The translations under genes and the position numbers were made by a program. From an uncultured Candidatus Entotheonella sp. (GTDB lineage Bacteria > Tectomicrobia > Entotheonellia > Entotheonellales > Entotheonellaceae): a stretch of DNA of 64,000 nucleotides. Where the stretch lies: the NCBI GenBank assembly GCA_951828535.1, contig OX639990.1, positions 1,041,300 to 1,105,299 of the forward strand, given 5' to 3'. Of this stretch, positions 44,138 to 53,742 are shown in pieces. The first letter of the stretch is position 1. Each line of letters opens with the position of its first letter. Below the pieces are notes generated by a model. The model saw only the letters and a program-made list of their open reading frames with translations. It was not told the origin of the DNA and searched no databases.

Positions 44138-45031
44138 ATGCTTGAAATCAGAGAGGCAACCTTTGCCGGAACGTTTCCCTTTGCGCCCCACTATATGGAT
44201 CTGGAATCCTTTCAGATGCACTACGTGGATGTGGGTGAAGGAGATCCGCTTGTCCTGTTGCACGGCGATCCGACCTGGGGCTATCTCTATCGGCACTTTC
44301 TCCCGCCCCTCGCCACACGCGCCCGGTGCATTGTTCCCGATCACATGGGCATGGGCAAATCCGGCGTGCCCGCAGTCCCGTATCCGTACCGACTCCGGAA
44401 TCACATTGACAATCTCGAAGCGTTCATCTTGAGGCTGGAACTACGTGATATCACCTTGGCCGTCCATGATTGGGGAGGGCCAGTCGGTCTGGGCTTCGCT
44501 ATCCGACATCCCAGCCGCCTGAAACGGCTGATCCTAATGAATACGTGGGCGTTCGCGCGGTGGCCGGGGGGACCGTTGCCACGGCTGGTAGAACTCATTC
44601 GCTCGCCCCGGGGGGAAGCCTTTATCATGGGCAAGAATGGCTATGTGCAACCCGCGTTGGTGGGAACGACCGCCCATTCGAACCACCTCACGGAGACCGT
44701 CCTGGATGCCTATTTGGCCCCATTCCGCACGCCAGAATCCAGGCTCGCGCTGCTGTGTTGGTCACGCGATATTCCCGTTACAACAGGTGACGCATCCTAC
44801 GCGGAGATGCAACAGATCGAGAACGGGTTGACACAGTTCAGGCATCTCCCAGTGCTTCTGGTGTGGGGTATGCAGGATCCAGTGCTCCCCCCTACGGTGT
44901 TGCGCGTGTGGCAACAGCTTTATCCCCATGCAACAACGCATGAAATTGAGGAGGCAAGTCATTTCCTTCAAGAGGGCGCACCGGAACGTATCGTCCAAGC
45001 CGTTGAGCAGTTTCTGGAGGTGGGCGCGTAG
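44138..45031 (+). CDS. Alpha/beta hydrolase, haloalkane-dehalogenase-like
   Basis: 297-residue alpha/beta hydrolase. The oxyanion region is LLHGDPTWGYLYRHFLPPL. The nucleophile elbow is VHDWGG, with Asp rather than Ser, which fits dehalogenases and epoxide hydrolases; the Trp next to it could stabilise halide. The acid is in VWGMQDPVLP and the base His in EASHFLQEGAPE. The usual Asn or Glu before PTW is Asp here. Its substrate is inference. It is flanked by the Asp-box gene and the relic of that gene's 3' end. Confidence 0.82.
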   Translation: MLEIREATFAGTFPFAPHYMDLESFQMHYVDVGEGDPLVLLHGDPTWGYLYRHFLPPLATRARCIVPDHMGMGKSGVPAVPYPYRLRNHIDNLEAFILRLELRDITLAVHDWGGPVGLGFAIRHPSRLKRLILMNTWAFARWPGGPLPRLVELIRSPRGEAFIMGKNGYVQPALVGTTAHSNHLTETVLDAYLAPFRTPESRLALLCWSRDIPVTTGDASYAEMQQIENGLTQFRHLPVLLVWGMQDPVLPPTVLRVWQQLYPHATTHEIEEASHFLQEGAPERIVQAVEQFLEVGA

Positions 45032-45059
45032 GTTGATGGGCCAACGCCTGCCTGAATAC

Positions 45060-45148
45060 GGATAGCGGCGAGATGTGGGAACCGCACCCGTCAGCCGCAA
45101 GGTGCAGCGCAGATCTACGCTTTGGCTTGTGGTTGACGGGGCGTAACG
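45060..45148 (+). pseudogene. Relic copy of the Asp-box gene's 3' end
   Basis: About 90 bases closely match 43924-44013, the last codons, stop and following bases of the Asp-box protein gene. Both read GATAGCGGCGAGA, later CAGATCTACGCTTTGGC, and TTGACGGGGCGT or its counterpart. Small substitutions and a length change put the copy out of frame, so it is not expressed. It lies after the hydrolase gene and just before the methyltransferase. Confidence 0.72.
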
Positions 45149-45170
45149 GTAACGGAGAAGGAAAAACTTA

Positions 45171-45932
45171 GTGAATGATTTTTATGACCAGCTTTCTCCG
45201 TTCTACCATTTGATCTACAACGATTGGGAAGCGGACATCGCCCAGCAGGCGAAGTGTCTGAGCGAAATCATCTATGGCCAGTGGGGTAAGAGCGTCAGAT
45301 CGGTCCTTGATGTTTCATGCGGCATTGGCACACAGAGCATCGGATTGGCAACGCTTGGCTTCCGGGTGACGGGCTCGGACCTGTCACCTGAAGCCGCGGA
45401 GCGAGCCAGAGGAGAAGCAGCGTCTCGTCATCTCAACGTGTCATTTTCTGTCTGCGATATGCGACAGGTTGGCGCGCATCATGGCGAAGGCTTCGATACC
45501 GTCCTGTCCGGGGACAACTCCGTTCCCCACCTCCTTTGTGACGAAGACATACTGCTCGCCCTCCGAGGAATGCATGCCTGCCTTCGGCCCGGTGGCGGCT
45601 GCGTCATTACCATCCGCGATTACGATAAAGAGGAACGCGGTAAGGGCATCGTGAAGCCCTATGGAATCCGTGAAGAAGGTGGTAAGCGCTATTTGATCTG
45701 GCAAGTCTGGGATTTCGAAGGGGAGCAGTACGTACTGTCCATGTATTTCATTGAGGACAACGCGGAGTCTGAAACGGCCAAGACCCGCGTCATGCGCTCC
45801 AGGTACTACGCCATTAGCCCAGGCCATCTGCTGGCGTTGATGGAGCAAGCGGGTTTTGAAAGTGTTAAGCGGCTGGATGGAGTTTTCTTTCAGCCAGTGT
45901 TGGTTGGGACCAAAATCCGACACGGTGCCTAA
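45171..45932 (+). CDS. SAM-dependent methyltransferase, glycine/sarcosine-type-like
   Basis: 253-residue class I methyltransferase with GTG start at 45171. N-terminus DFYDQLSPFYHLIYNDWEAD, motif I VLDVSCGIGTQSIGLATLG, then VTGSDLSPEAAERAR, and later LRPGGGCVITIRDYDKEERG. The opening and the D-V-S-C-G-I-G-T-Q motif recall glycine/sarcosine N-methyltransferases that make betaine. Other small-molecule methyltransferases remain possible. It directly follows the duplicated 3' end of the Asp-box gene. Confidence 0.75.
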   Translation: MNDFYDQLSPFYHLIYNDWEADIAQQAKCLSEIIYGQWGKSVRSVLDVSCGIGTQSIGLATLGFRVTGSDLSPEAAERARGEAASRHLNVSFSVCDMRQVGAHHGEGFDTVLSGDNSVPHLLCDEDILLALRGMHACLRPGGGCVITIRDYDKEERGKGIVKPYGIREEGGKRYLIWQVWDFEGEQYVLSMYFIEDNAESETAKTRVMRSRYYAISPGHLLALMEQAGFESVKRLDGVFFQPVLVGTKIRHGA

Positions 45933-46060
45933 GCTGACTGGCCATAGCGCACATTCGATGGCTATTTCCAGTTCGCGTAAACCGTAAGCACCGATGGAGG
46001 AATAAAGTGAACAGCCCGAATACTGATGTCACAGGACGATCTCGACCTATCGTGTGTTAG

Positions 46061-46089
46061 TTGACGGTTGCTTATGGACTTCCTACACT
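46061..46089 (+). promoter_or_regulatory. Candidate promoter in the gap before the PaiB-like gene
   Basis: TTGACG at 46061-46066, 17-base spacer, TACACT at 46084-46089. It lies about 395 bases before the start at 46484. The gap of about 550 bases from 45933 otherwise holds two short open frames with good ribosome sites (GTG 46007 to 46060; ATG 46155 to 46262) that match nothing known. Confidence 0.35.
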
Positions 46090-46483
46090 CAGCCACACGT
46101 ATGATGATTATGGGTAATAGCCGTGTCCAGGGCTGATAGAAAAGGAGCCCACTGATGTATGTCAGGATTCCCTCCGTTCAATTCTCTTTTTGCCCCATGC
46201 GTCCTTTGGCCATCCTTACGACCACACCGCCTGCGTCCTTGCCCTTACCCCGACGACGATAGTTCTACACCTAAACCCCCGTTTCATGTTTTACCAGATT
46301 CAAACAGGCTGGGGCGGCGTTCTGTCAACAAGCACGCCCGCGGCGCCTGTGGTTCAGCACACGGTGCCCAAGCTGTCTCGTTCTCTTTTCTTTCGAAAGC
46401 CCGAGCGTACCGTGCGCTCTTGGGTATCGGTACAACGCGACCGTTTCTACATCTTTCCAGGTTTCCGTCAGGAGGTAAGGGAC

Positions 46484-47122
46484 ATGTATACGCCAGAAAG
46501 CTTCAATGTTTCCGACCTGCAAACCATGCATGCAGACATGGAGCGGTGGAACTTTGCAACACTCATCACGCCTGAAACAGAGGGCGGATTGCAAGTCACG
46601 CATCTCCCTCTGTTGCTCAAACGTGACGCCGGTCGACTTGGCATGCTGGCCGGCCACATGGCAAAAGCCAACGCGCACTGGAGAGCGTTCAACGCGTCTC
46701 GAGAAAGCCTGGCTATCTTCCATGGTCCTCACGCCTACATTTCTCCACAGTGGTATAGCAGCGATGAAGCCGTTCCCACGTGGAACTACGTGGTGGTACA
46801 CGCTTTCGGCATGCCGCGCGTTCTACAGGGGACCGAAAGCATGGAGGCCCATTTGAGGCGACTTATCCATTATCATGAAGGAACGGGTCCAGAATCCTGG
46901 CGTCCTGAGAAACTCTCGCAAGAAACTTTTGCTGCGCTGATGCAGGCAATTGTATGTTTCGAAATGCCCATCTCACGGATTGAGGGGAAGGCGAAACTCG
47001 GACAGAATCGATCACGGAATGATATTCTGGGTTTCATACAGGGTCTGCAAGCGACGGACAGAGCGGCCAACCATGAACTGGCCAAGATTGCGCAGAACCG
47101 TGCCCTTGAGACATCTGAATAA
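46484..47122 (+). CDS. PaiB-family FMN-binding protein
   Basis: 212-residue split-barrel flavin-type protein. ATG 46484 follows GGAGG by 8 bases. Motifs of the PaiB/COG2808 family: FATLITPETEGGLQVTHLPLLL, LGMLAGHMAKANAHWRAF, FHGPHAYISPQWY and VPTWNYVVVHAFG, with the conserved His-Pro-Ala-like and Tyr-Trp-type cluster. Bacillus PaiB affects sporulation and protease genes; in other bacteria the role is unknown. A longer in-frame reading to 46190 lacks a ribosome site. Confidence 0.85.
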   Translation: MYTPESFNVSDLQTMHADMERWNFATLITPETEGGLQVTHLPLLLKRDAGRLGMLAGHMAKANAHWRAFNASRESLAIFHGPHAYISPQWYSSDEAVPTWNYVVVHAFGMPRVLQGTESMEAHLRRLIHYHEGTGPESWRPEKLSQETFAALMQAIVCFEMPISRIEGKAKLGQNRSRNDILGFIQGLQATDRAANHELAKIAQNRALETSE

Positions 47123-47353
47123 GGGTTCTTGCGCGGATTCGTCAAGACCTGTGCCCCTGCACCACGCATCAAGAGACCGCGGGGAACGGGTGCGGCGCTG
47201 GGCACGGGTAAAGGTCGTTTGCATTGGCACATTGAGTCTCCTGGTTAATCATGTACAGTAGGGCCGTAAAGACGTTGCGCAGTATGGCCAGTCTAAAGCA
47301 GTGAAGACAAAGTCACGGACACGCCTCCGCGTGAACCGGGGAGCGAACAGAAC

Positions 47354-48151
47354 GTGTACTCGGTCGGCTACGATGCTGCCACGACGGACTTCTTCCATCA
47401 TCGCCGTGCGGCCAGTCATGCCGCGTTTTTCCTCCCCCATGTGCGGCCCGGCATGACCCTATTGGACTGTGGTTGTGGTCCGGGGACCATCACGTTTGAT
47501 TTTGCCGCCCTTGTCGCACCGGCTGAAGTGGTGGGCGTCGACATTGAGCCAAGCCAGCTCCGGTTTGCCCAAACACAGGCAGCGGATCGAGAGAATTCGA
47601 ACATCCATTTTTCGGTCGCGGACCTCTACGCCCTGCCCTTCTCCGACAACGTGTTCGACGCCGTCTTTCTGCACGGTGTGTTGGAGCACATGCAGACCCC
47701 GGTAGCGGCCCTCGGAGAGGTTTGCCGGGTGCTCAAGCACGGTGGCATTGTCGGCGCGCGCCATGCCGACTTCGGTGGCTTCCTCCTTGAACCCGCCGAA
47801 CCGCCCCTGGATCGGTTTGTGCCGCTCTTCGAGCGGTTAATGGTCCACAACGGCGGCGATCCCATGGCGGGGAGGCACCAACTCCGCTGGTTACGAGAAG
47901 CGGGATTCGATCAGCTTGTCGTGTCTGCGTCCTATGATTGCTGGACAAGCACGCCTGAGGAGACAAGACGGAATGCTTGCTTTCTCGCCGAGTTGGTCGG
48001 CACATCAGCATTTGCCTCACAGTTGATCGAAGCAGGACTTGCAGACAGCGCCGCGCTCGCGCGGATGAGTGAAGGCTTTATCGCGTGGGGCGAGCATTCC
48101 CATGCGTTTGCCGCCGAGGCGTGGGGTGAAGCCGTGGCGTGGAAGACCTGA
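47354..48151 (+). CDS. SAM-dependent methyltransferase, UbiE/Coq5-like fold
   Basis: 265-residue class I methyltransferase (GTG start). Motif I is LLDCGCGPGTITFDFA, then VVGVDIEPSQLRFAQ, then VADLYALPFSDNVFDAVFLHGVLEHM, and CRVLKHGGIVGARHAD. The PFSDNVFDAV and LEHM segments are common to small-molecule and quinone methyltransferases. It ends 53 bases before the LLM oxidoreductase gene and may be co-transcribed with it. The substrate cannot be told. Confidence 0.78.
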   Translation: MYSVGYDAATTDFFHHRRAASHAAFFLPHVRPGMTLLDCGCGPGTITFDFAALVAPAEVVGVDIEPSQLRFAQTQAADRENSNIHFSVADLYALPFSDNVFDAVFLHGVLEHMQTPVAALGEVCRVLKHGGIVGARHADFGGFLLEPAEPPLDRFVPLFERLMVHNGGDPMAGRHQLRWLREAGFDQLVVSASYDCWTSTPEETRRNACFLAELVGTSAFASQLIEAGLADSAALARMSEGFIAWGEHSHAFAAEAWGEAVAWKT

Positions 48152-48204
48152 CGCAGACCCACACACCCCGGAGGCTCGTGCGGCACACGAAACAGGAGAA
48201 TCAC

Positions 48205-49278
48205 GTGCAGTTCGGTTGGTTGACCCTATCGCTTTCGCCGTCACCGGAAGAGGATGCCACACGCATTGATCAGCAGCTTGCCCAGGCTTGCTACGCCGAA
48301 GCAGCAGGTTTCGATGACGTGTGGCTCACCGAGCATTACTTTACGGGCGAAAGCGTCTACAACGATCCGCTCATCTTTGCCTCGGCGCTGGCCATGCGCA
48401 CCACGCGGGTGCGAATCGGCTTCGCGGTGCTCCAGATGGCGCTGCACCATCCCGTTCGCCTGGCCGTGCAGCTTTCCCTGCTCGACAATCTGAGCAAGGG
48501 CCGCCTGGATGTCGGCGTCGGGCGCGGCACAATTTACAACGAATACGAGTTTGTGGGCTACGGCCTGCGCAGCGATGACAGCCGACCGCGCATGGAAGAA
48601 GCGATTGACGTCCTGACACGCGCATGGACGGAAGCGCCCTGTTCCTACGACGGAACCTATTACCAGTTCCACCTGCCCGAGCTCCGCCCGCGGCCCTTCC
48701 AACGCCCCTACCCACCGCTCTGGCGCAGCGTTGTGTCGCCAACCTCGTTCACCGAATGCGGGCGTCTTGGGGTGCCGATTCTGGCGTCTCGCTTGTCGCT
48801 GGAGCACATTGCGAAGCGCTGGAAGCTGTACAAGGAGGGGTTGGAAGAAGGCGGGCACGGTCCTGAGACGAGGCGGAACCGGCTGCAACAGGCCGCAGTT
48901 TGGCGCAACGTGTACGTCGCCGACAGCGATGCCCAGGCCGAGGATGAACTCGCCGCGGTGCTGGGCCAGAGCCGCAACCACATGATGCACGTCCGCTCCG
49001 CCTACAACCCGGACGACTTCCAGGTGGACCCCGCGATGCTCAATCCGTGGTCGAATCCGGCCGTGCCAAACGACGACGCCCTGCGCCACGTGCTTGAAAC
49101 GGGTTCGGTGTACGGCGCCCCGGCTCGCGTACGAGAGCAGCTCGCCGCCCTGCGCGACGCCGGTGCTCGGCACATGTTATGTCAAATGAATTTCGGCGAC
49201 ATGGAGCATGACCGGGTCATGGCGTCGATGCGCCTTTTCGGCGAGAAGGTCATCCCGGCGTTGCGTTCCACGGCATGA
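48205..49278 (+). CDS. LLM-class flavin-dependent oxidoreductase
   Basis: 357-residue luciferase-like TIM-barrel protein. GTG 48205 with AGGAG upstream is preferred; the in-frame ATG at 48139 overlaps the methyltransferase. Motifs: FGWLTLSLSP, GFDDVWLTEHYF, RIGFAVLQMALHHPVRLAVQLSLLDNLS, and GRLDVGVGRGTIYNEYEFVG. These fit the bacterial-luciferase-like monooxygenase group that uses FMNH2 or F420. No flavin reductase gene is next to it. It precedes the LarA-like gene. Confidence 0.85.
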   Translation: MQFGWLTLSLSPSPEEDATRIDQQLAQACYAEAAGFDDVWLTEHYFTGESVYNDPLIFASALAMRTTRVRIGFAVLQMALHHPVRLAVQLSLLDNLSKGRLDVGVGRGTIYNEYEFVGYGLRSDDSRPRMEEAIDVLTRAWTEAPCSYDGTYYQFHLPELRPRPFQRPYPPLWRSVVSPTSFTECGRLGVPILASRLSLEHIAKRWKLYKEGLEEGGHGPETRRNRLQQAAVWRNVYVADSDAQAEDELAAVLGQSRNHMMHVRSAYNPDDFQVDPAMLNPWSNPAVPNDDALRHVLETGSVYGAPARVREQLAALRDAGARHMLCQMNFGDMEHDRVMASMRLFGEKVIPALRSTA

Positions 49279-49353
49279 CGCGGCGCCACGTCAACCATCG
49301 TCCTCAATTCCGGGAGTAAATCCCGCCCTTGAAACTCCGAGAGAGGTGATCCC

Positions 49354-50625
49354 ATGCAACTGACTGGTGTTCCACGCGCATCCACGTTCCCCCGCATGCT
49401 GCGGGTCAAACAGCAATTCGGGGGCCCCCAACTCCCCGACGTGGCCGGCTCCGTTCAGGAAACCCTTTCCAACTTGGAACTGCCCGTGAAGCCGGGCCAA
49501 TCCGTCGCCCTGACGGTCGGCAGCCGAGGCGTCGTGAATATCGACACCGTCGTGCGGGCGACGGTCAAATATCTGCAGTCGCTGGGCGCCGAGCCGTTCA
49601 TCATTCCCGCCATGGGCAGCCACGGTGGCGGCACCGCCGAGGGACAAGCCGCGGTTCTGGCGCATTACGGCGTCACCGAGGGGAGCATGGGCTGCCCCGT
49701 CAAATCGACGATGGACGTGGTGCAGATTGGCGAGGTTCTCGGCCTGCCGATCTGGCTGGACAGTTACGCTGCCGAGGCGGATTGGATCGGCGTGATCAAC
49801 CGGGTAAAGCCGCACACCGGCTTTACGGGCGAGATCGGCTCGGGAATGTTCAAGATGATGACCATCGGCATGGGCAAGCACCGCGGCGCGGTGCAGGCGC
49901 ATCGCGCCAACATCCGGCTGGGCTATGAAACCATGATTACCGAGCTGGGCCGCGAGATGCTGAAATGCGCCCGCATCGCCTTCGGGCTCGGGGTCGTCGA
50001 GAACGGCTACGACGAGACCGCGCTTACCCGCGCCTTCCTGCCGGGCGATCTCGAGGCGGGAGAGCGGGAATTACTGCGCCAGGCCAAGGCATGGATGGCC
50101 AAGCTGCCGTTCGATCCCATCGACCTGCTGATCGTTGACGAGATGGGCAAGGACATTTCCGGTTCGGGGATGGATACCAACGTCATCGGCCGGCATACGA
50201 CGTTCTTCGAGCGCCCGTTCACCAATCCGAAAATCACCTTCATCGCGGTGTGCGGCCTGACGTCGAACAGCTACGGCAACGCCACCGGCATCGGCAACGC
50301 CGACTTCACCACGCGCCAACTGGCGGATGCGGTCAACTGGGAACCCACCTACATCAACAACCTGACCGCCTGCTCGCCGGGCGGCGGCAAGCTGCCACCG
50401 GTCCTGGACACGGCGCAGGATGCCATCGGCGTGGCGCTGGCCTGCCTCGGCCTGGACCGTATCGAGGATGCCCGCGTCGTGCGCATCAAGAGTACCCTGC
50501 ACCTGACCGAGGTGGACGTATCGGAAGCCTTCCTGTCGGAAATGTCAAAGCGGGACGACCTGATGCCGGCCGGCGAGGCGGAACCACTGGCTTTCGCGGC
50601 GGACGGCAGCCTGTTGCCGTTCTGA
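49354..50625 (+). CDS. LarA/DUF2088-like protein
   Basis: 423-residue protein starting at ATG 49354 (GAGAGG upstream). It resembles the LarA N-terminal-domain family (DUF2088; nickel-dependent lactate racemase relatives): GQSVALTVGSRGVVNIDTVV, FIIPAMGSHGGGTAEGQAAVL, GVINRVKPHTGFTGEIGSG and MTIGMGKHRGAVQAHR. Several His and Lys residues in these segments could be cofactor ligands, but the LarB/LarC/LarE maturation genes are not nearby. It may act on a hydroxy acid; this is inference. Confidence 0.62.
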   Translation: MQLTGVPRASTFPRMLRVKQQFGGPQLPDVAGSVQETLSNLELPVKPGQSVALTVGSRGVVNIDTVVRATVKYLQSLGAEPFIIPAMGSHGGGTAEGQAAVLAHYGVTEGSMGCPVKSTMDVVQIGEVLGLPIWLDSYAAEADWIGVINRVKPHTGFTGEIGSGMFKMMTIGMGKHRGAVQAHRANIRLGYETMITELGREMLKCARIAFGLGVVENGYDETALTRAFLPGDLEAGERELLRQAKAWMAKLPFDPIDLLIVDEMGKDISGSGMDTNVIGRHTTFFERPFTNPKITFIAVCGLTSNSYGNATGIGNADFTTRQLADAVNWEPTYINNLTACSPGGGKLPPVLDTAQDAIGVALACLGLDRIEDARVVRIKSTLHLTEVDVSEAFLSEMSKRDDLMPAGEAEPLAFAADGSLLPF

Positions 50626-50716
50626 GGATGTGTTCCCTTGGGACAGTCGACTTCGTCATGGTCTCATAACGACTTTACGGACAACACCACGGAAGGTGGC
50701 AGGTCAAAAACCCCAC

Positions 50717-53689
50717 TCACCAAGCGAGCGGTCGCTGCCATGCAGCCTTCAACTCGTCAATGCGGCTGGCAATGACGACCTCTCCCCCCAGGCCCGTGAT
50801 CGTAAACTCGGGGCCGCCGTGCACCGAACCGATTTCGCCGCAGGAGCCGGCCGGCATCATGTCCCGGAACGCCGCGCCGTGGGCGGCCGGCACGGTCACC
50901 GCGAAGCGGCTGGCCGTTTCCGAAAACAGCAGGGTGTCGTCACGGGTCACGGCGGCGGCGCGCGGCATGGCGCGTAAATCGAGGTGCATACCCAGGCCGC
51001 CCGCAAAGGCCATCTCGGCGGCGGCCACGGCAAACCCGCCGTCCGAGCAGTCGTGGCAAGCGTTGATCAAGCCGCGCTGCGTGGCGTCGGCCAGCGCGTC
51101 GTAGAGGGTACGGGCGCGTTGCGTGTCAACGCGCGGCACGCGGTTACCGACGGCGCCGTGCATGGCGTAGTACTCCGAACCTCCCAGTTCGTCCCGTGTC
51201 TCCCCTACCGCGAACACCAAATCCCCCGCTTGCTTGGCGTCCATCGTCACGGCCCGCCGCACGTCCGGCATACGGGCGATGACGGAGAACAGCAGCGTCG
51301 GCGGCACGGAGATTTTGACGTCGCCGACATGGTAGTCGTTCTTCATGCTGTCCTTGCCAGAAATGCACGGCACCCCGTACGCCGTGCAGCAGTCATAGAG
51401 CGCTTGATTGGCGCGCACCAACTGCGCCAGCTTGTAAGGGCCATCCGGCGTGCCGGGGCTGAGCACCGGGTCGGGCCAGCAGAAATTGTCCAGGCCGGCG
51501 ATGTGGCCAAGCCGACCGCCCACGGCAATGACGTTTCGGATGGCTTCATCAATCGCATTGGCGGCCATGTGATAGGTGTCGATATCGCTGTAGCGCGGGC
51601 AGATGCCGTTAGCCACGATCACCCCTTCCATCGAGTCCGGCAGCGGACGCAGGACAGCGGCGTCACTGGGACCGTCATTTTGCGCGCCGACCAGCGGCTT
51701 GACGACGCTAGTGCCCTGCACCTCGTGATCGTACTGGCGGATGACCCATTCCTTGCTGCAGATATTGAGGCGGCCCAGTAGTTGCAGCAGCGACGCCGTC
51801 AGATCGGCGGGACAGGCAAACGCCGGCTCGTTAAAGCGGGGAGGCTGCCAGCGGGCCGGGAGGCGCATTTCCGGCAGGCCGTCATGCAGAAACGCCATTT
51901 CCAGCAGGGCAACGGTATCGCCAGCGTAGCGCACGTGAAACAAACCCGTGTCGGTGAACGTGCCCAGAACCGTCGCTTCCACCTCGCGTCGCGTCGACAG
52001 CGCCAGAAAGGCTTCGAGCTGCTCCGGCGGCACGGCGAGGGTCATGCGTTCCTGGGATTCCGAAACCAGTATCTCCCAAGGGTCGAGGCCCGGATACTTC
52101 AGCGGCGCGCGCTCCAGATCCAGCTCGCAGCCGTTGCTGAATTGGGCCATCTCACCCACCGAGGACGACAAGCCGCCGGCGCCATTATCGGTGATGCAGC
52201 GATACAACTGCCGGTCGCGCGCTTCGAGCAGCATATCGAACATGTTCTTCTGCGTAATGGCGTCGCCGATCTGCACGGCTGAGGCCGGGGACGCCTCGTC
52301 CAACTCGACGGATGAAAACGTCGCGCCGTGGATGCCGTCCTTGCCGATGCGGCCGCCGACCATCACCACGTAATCCCCGGCGCGGGCCGTCTTGAGGTGC
52401 GCCGGCTCGCCGCCGATGCGGGCCGGCATGAGCCCACCGGTTCCACAGAAGACCAGGGGTTTGCCGGAATAGCGCTCGTCGAAAACCACCGCGCCGTTGA
52501 CGTCGGGGATGCCGCTCTGATTGGCGCCGTCCTTGATACCGCGGTGCACGCCCTCAAAGATGCGCTTGGGATGCAGCAAGCGCCCTGGCAAGGGCTGTGA
52601 ATAGTCGGGGGGCGCGAAGCACAGGACATCCGTGTTGAACAGCAGTCTGCAGCCCATGCCCGTGCCAAACGGGTCTCGGTTGACGCCCAGAATCCCGGTA
52701 ATCGCCCCGCCATACGGGTCCAGGGCGGACGGCGTGTTGTGCGTCTCCACCTTCATCGCCAAGTTCCATTCTTCGTTGAACGCGATGACCCCGGCATTGT
52801 CATGGAACACCGAACGCAGCCAATCAACCCGCCGGCCGATCTCCTCGGTGGCACGCACAATGTAACTCTTGAACAGGCTGCGGATGGTGGTGGACGTCCC
52901 GTGCTCGTCCTGATAGTCGATCGTGCTCTGGAAAATTTTGTGCTTGCAGTGCTCCGACCAGGTTTGCGCCAGTGTTTCGAACTCGACGTCCGTGGGCGCA
53001 GGACCCAGCCCGTAGGCTTGCCGGCGGGCACAGCGTTGCGGATCATGAAAGTACGCCTGAATGGCCTTCATCTCGGCCAGATTCAGAGCCAGCAACCCCT
53101 CCTGACTGAGGCGCAGCAGAGCGTCGTCACTGATATCCAGCGCCACGGAGGCGACGCGCGGCGGGTGGTCGGCGCCGGCAATCGGCGGCGGCAAGAATGC
53201 TTCAGGGCCGTCCCGCCAATCCGCTGCTGCGGTGATGCGCCACTGCTGAACGAGGGGATTGGCGAGAAAATCCCGTACGGCGAGTTCGACATCGTCGCGT
53301 TGCAGGTCACCGTCAAACAGGTAGAGCGACGAGGTATAAACCTCACCCTCAAGGGGGCGGGCGAGCATCTCCTCCAGAGCCCGCGATGCCGTGCGGCCTA
53401 CGTTGTCCGTCACCCCGGGCAGCATGGCGACCTGCACGATCCACCGGCACGGAATAGAGGGCCGCTGGTCCCAGCGCGATTCCTCGACCACGGCGTCCGT
53501 GAAGAGTGCTCGTCGGGCGGGTTCCAACTCTTCGACGGAACGCGGCGATCGGATGGTATACAGGGCCGCCGTGCTCACGTGTTCAACGGCAACATGGGCA
53601 TCCTCCCGCAGGCTGCGCAACAGAGTCTCACCGCGCACGTCCCGCATCTGCGGACGCGGACTGACAACCAGAATCGTCACGTTCTGCAC
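50717..53689 (-). CDS. purL: FGAM synthase: PurS-like domain fused to PurL
   Basis: Synthetase part of phosphoribosylformylglycinamidine synthase (purine step 4). The 990-residue GTG-start protein begins with a region of about 170 residues with a PurS-like fold (WIVQVAMLPGVTDNVGRTAS, VYTSSLYLFDG). Two PurM-like halves follow: TWSEHCKHKIF, KVETHNTPSALDPYGGAITG and DNGAGGLSSSVGEMA in the first; YHMAANAIDEAIRN, SGKDSMKND and CHDCSDGGFAVAAAEMA in the second. It ends without a glutaminase domain, so a separate PurQ must supply ammonia; none is in the window. It lies downstream of pyrG in the minus-strand run. Confidence 0.93.
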   Translation of the reverse strand: MQNVTILVVSPRPQMRDVRGETLLRSLREDAHVAVEHVSTAALYTIRSPRSVEELEPARRALFTDAVVEESRWDQRPSIPCRWIVQVAMLPGVTDNVGRTASRALEEMLARPLEGEVYTSSLYLFDGDLQRDDVELAVRDFLANPLVQQWRITAAADWRDGPEAFLPPPIAGADHPPRVASVALDISDDALLRLSQEGLLALNLAEMKAIQAYFHDPQRCARRQAYGLGPAPTDVEFETLAQTWSEHCKHKIFQSTIDYQDEHGTSTTIRSLFKSYIVRATEEIGRRVDWLRSVFHDNAGVIAFNEEWNLAMKVETHNTPSALDPYGGAITGILGVNRDPFGTGMGCRLLFNTDVLCFAPPDYSQPLPGRLLHPKRIFEGVHRGIKDGANQSGIPDVNGAVVFDERYSGKPLVFCGTGGLMPARIGGEPAHLKTARAGDYVVMVGGRIGKDGIHGATFSSVELDEASPASAVQIGDAITQKNMFDMLLEARDRQLYRCITDNGAGGLSSSVGEMAQFSNGCELDLERAPLKYPGLDPWEILVSESQERMTLAVPPEQLEAFLALSTRREVEATVLGTFTDTGLFHVRYAGDTVALLEMAFLHDGLPEMRLPARWQPPRFNEPAFACPADLTASLLQLLGRLNICSKEWVIRQYDHEVQGTSVVKPLVGAQNDGPSDAAVLRPLPDSMEGVIVANGICPRYSDIDTYHMAANAIDEAIRNVIAVGGRLGHIAGLDNFCWPDPVLSPGTPDGPYKLAQLVRANQALYDCCTAYGVPCISGKDSMKNDYHVGDVKISVPPTLLFSVIARMPDVRRAVTMDAKQAGDLVFAVGETRDELGGSEYYAMHGAVGNRVPRVDTQRARTLYDALADATQRGLINACHDCSDGGFAVAAAEMAFAGGLGMHLDLRAMPRAAAVTRDDTLLFSETASRFAVTVPAAHGAAFRDMMPAGSCGEIGSVHGGPEFTITGLGGEVVIASRIDELKAAWQRPLAW

Positions 53690-53742
53690 GGGTTACCTCG
53701 CAGCGCGTTCCTATGAAAACATCCCTCACCAGGCCCCCATAC

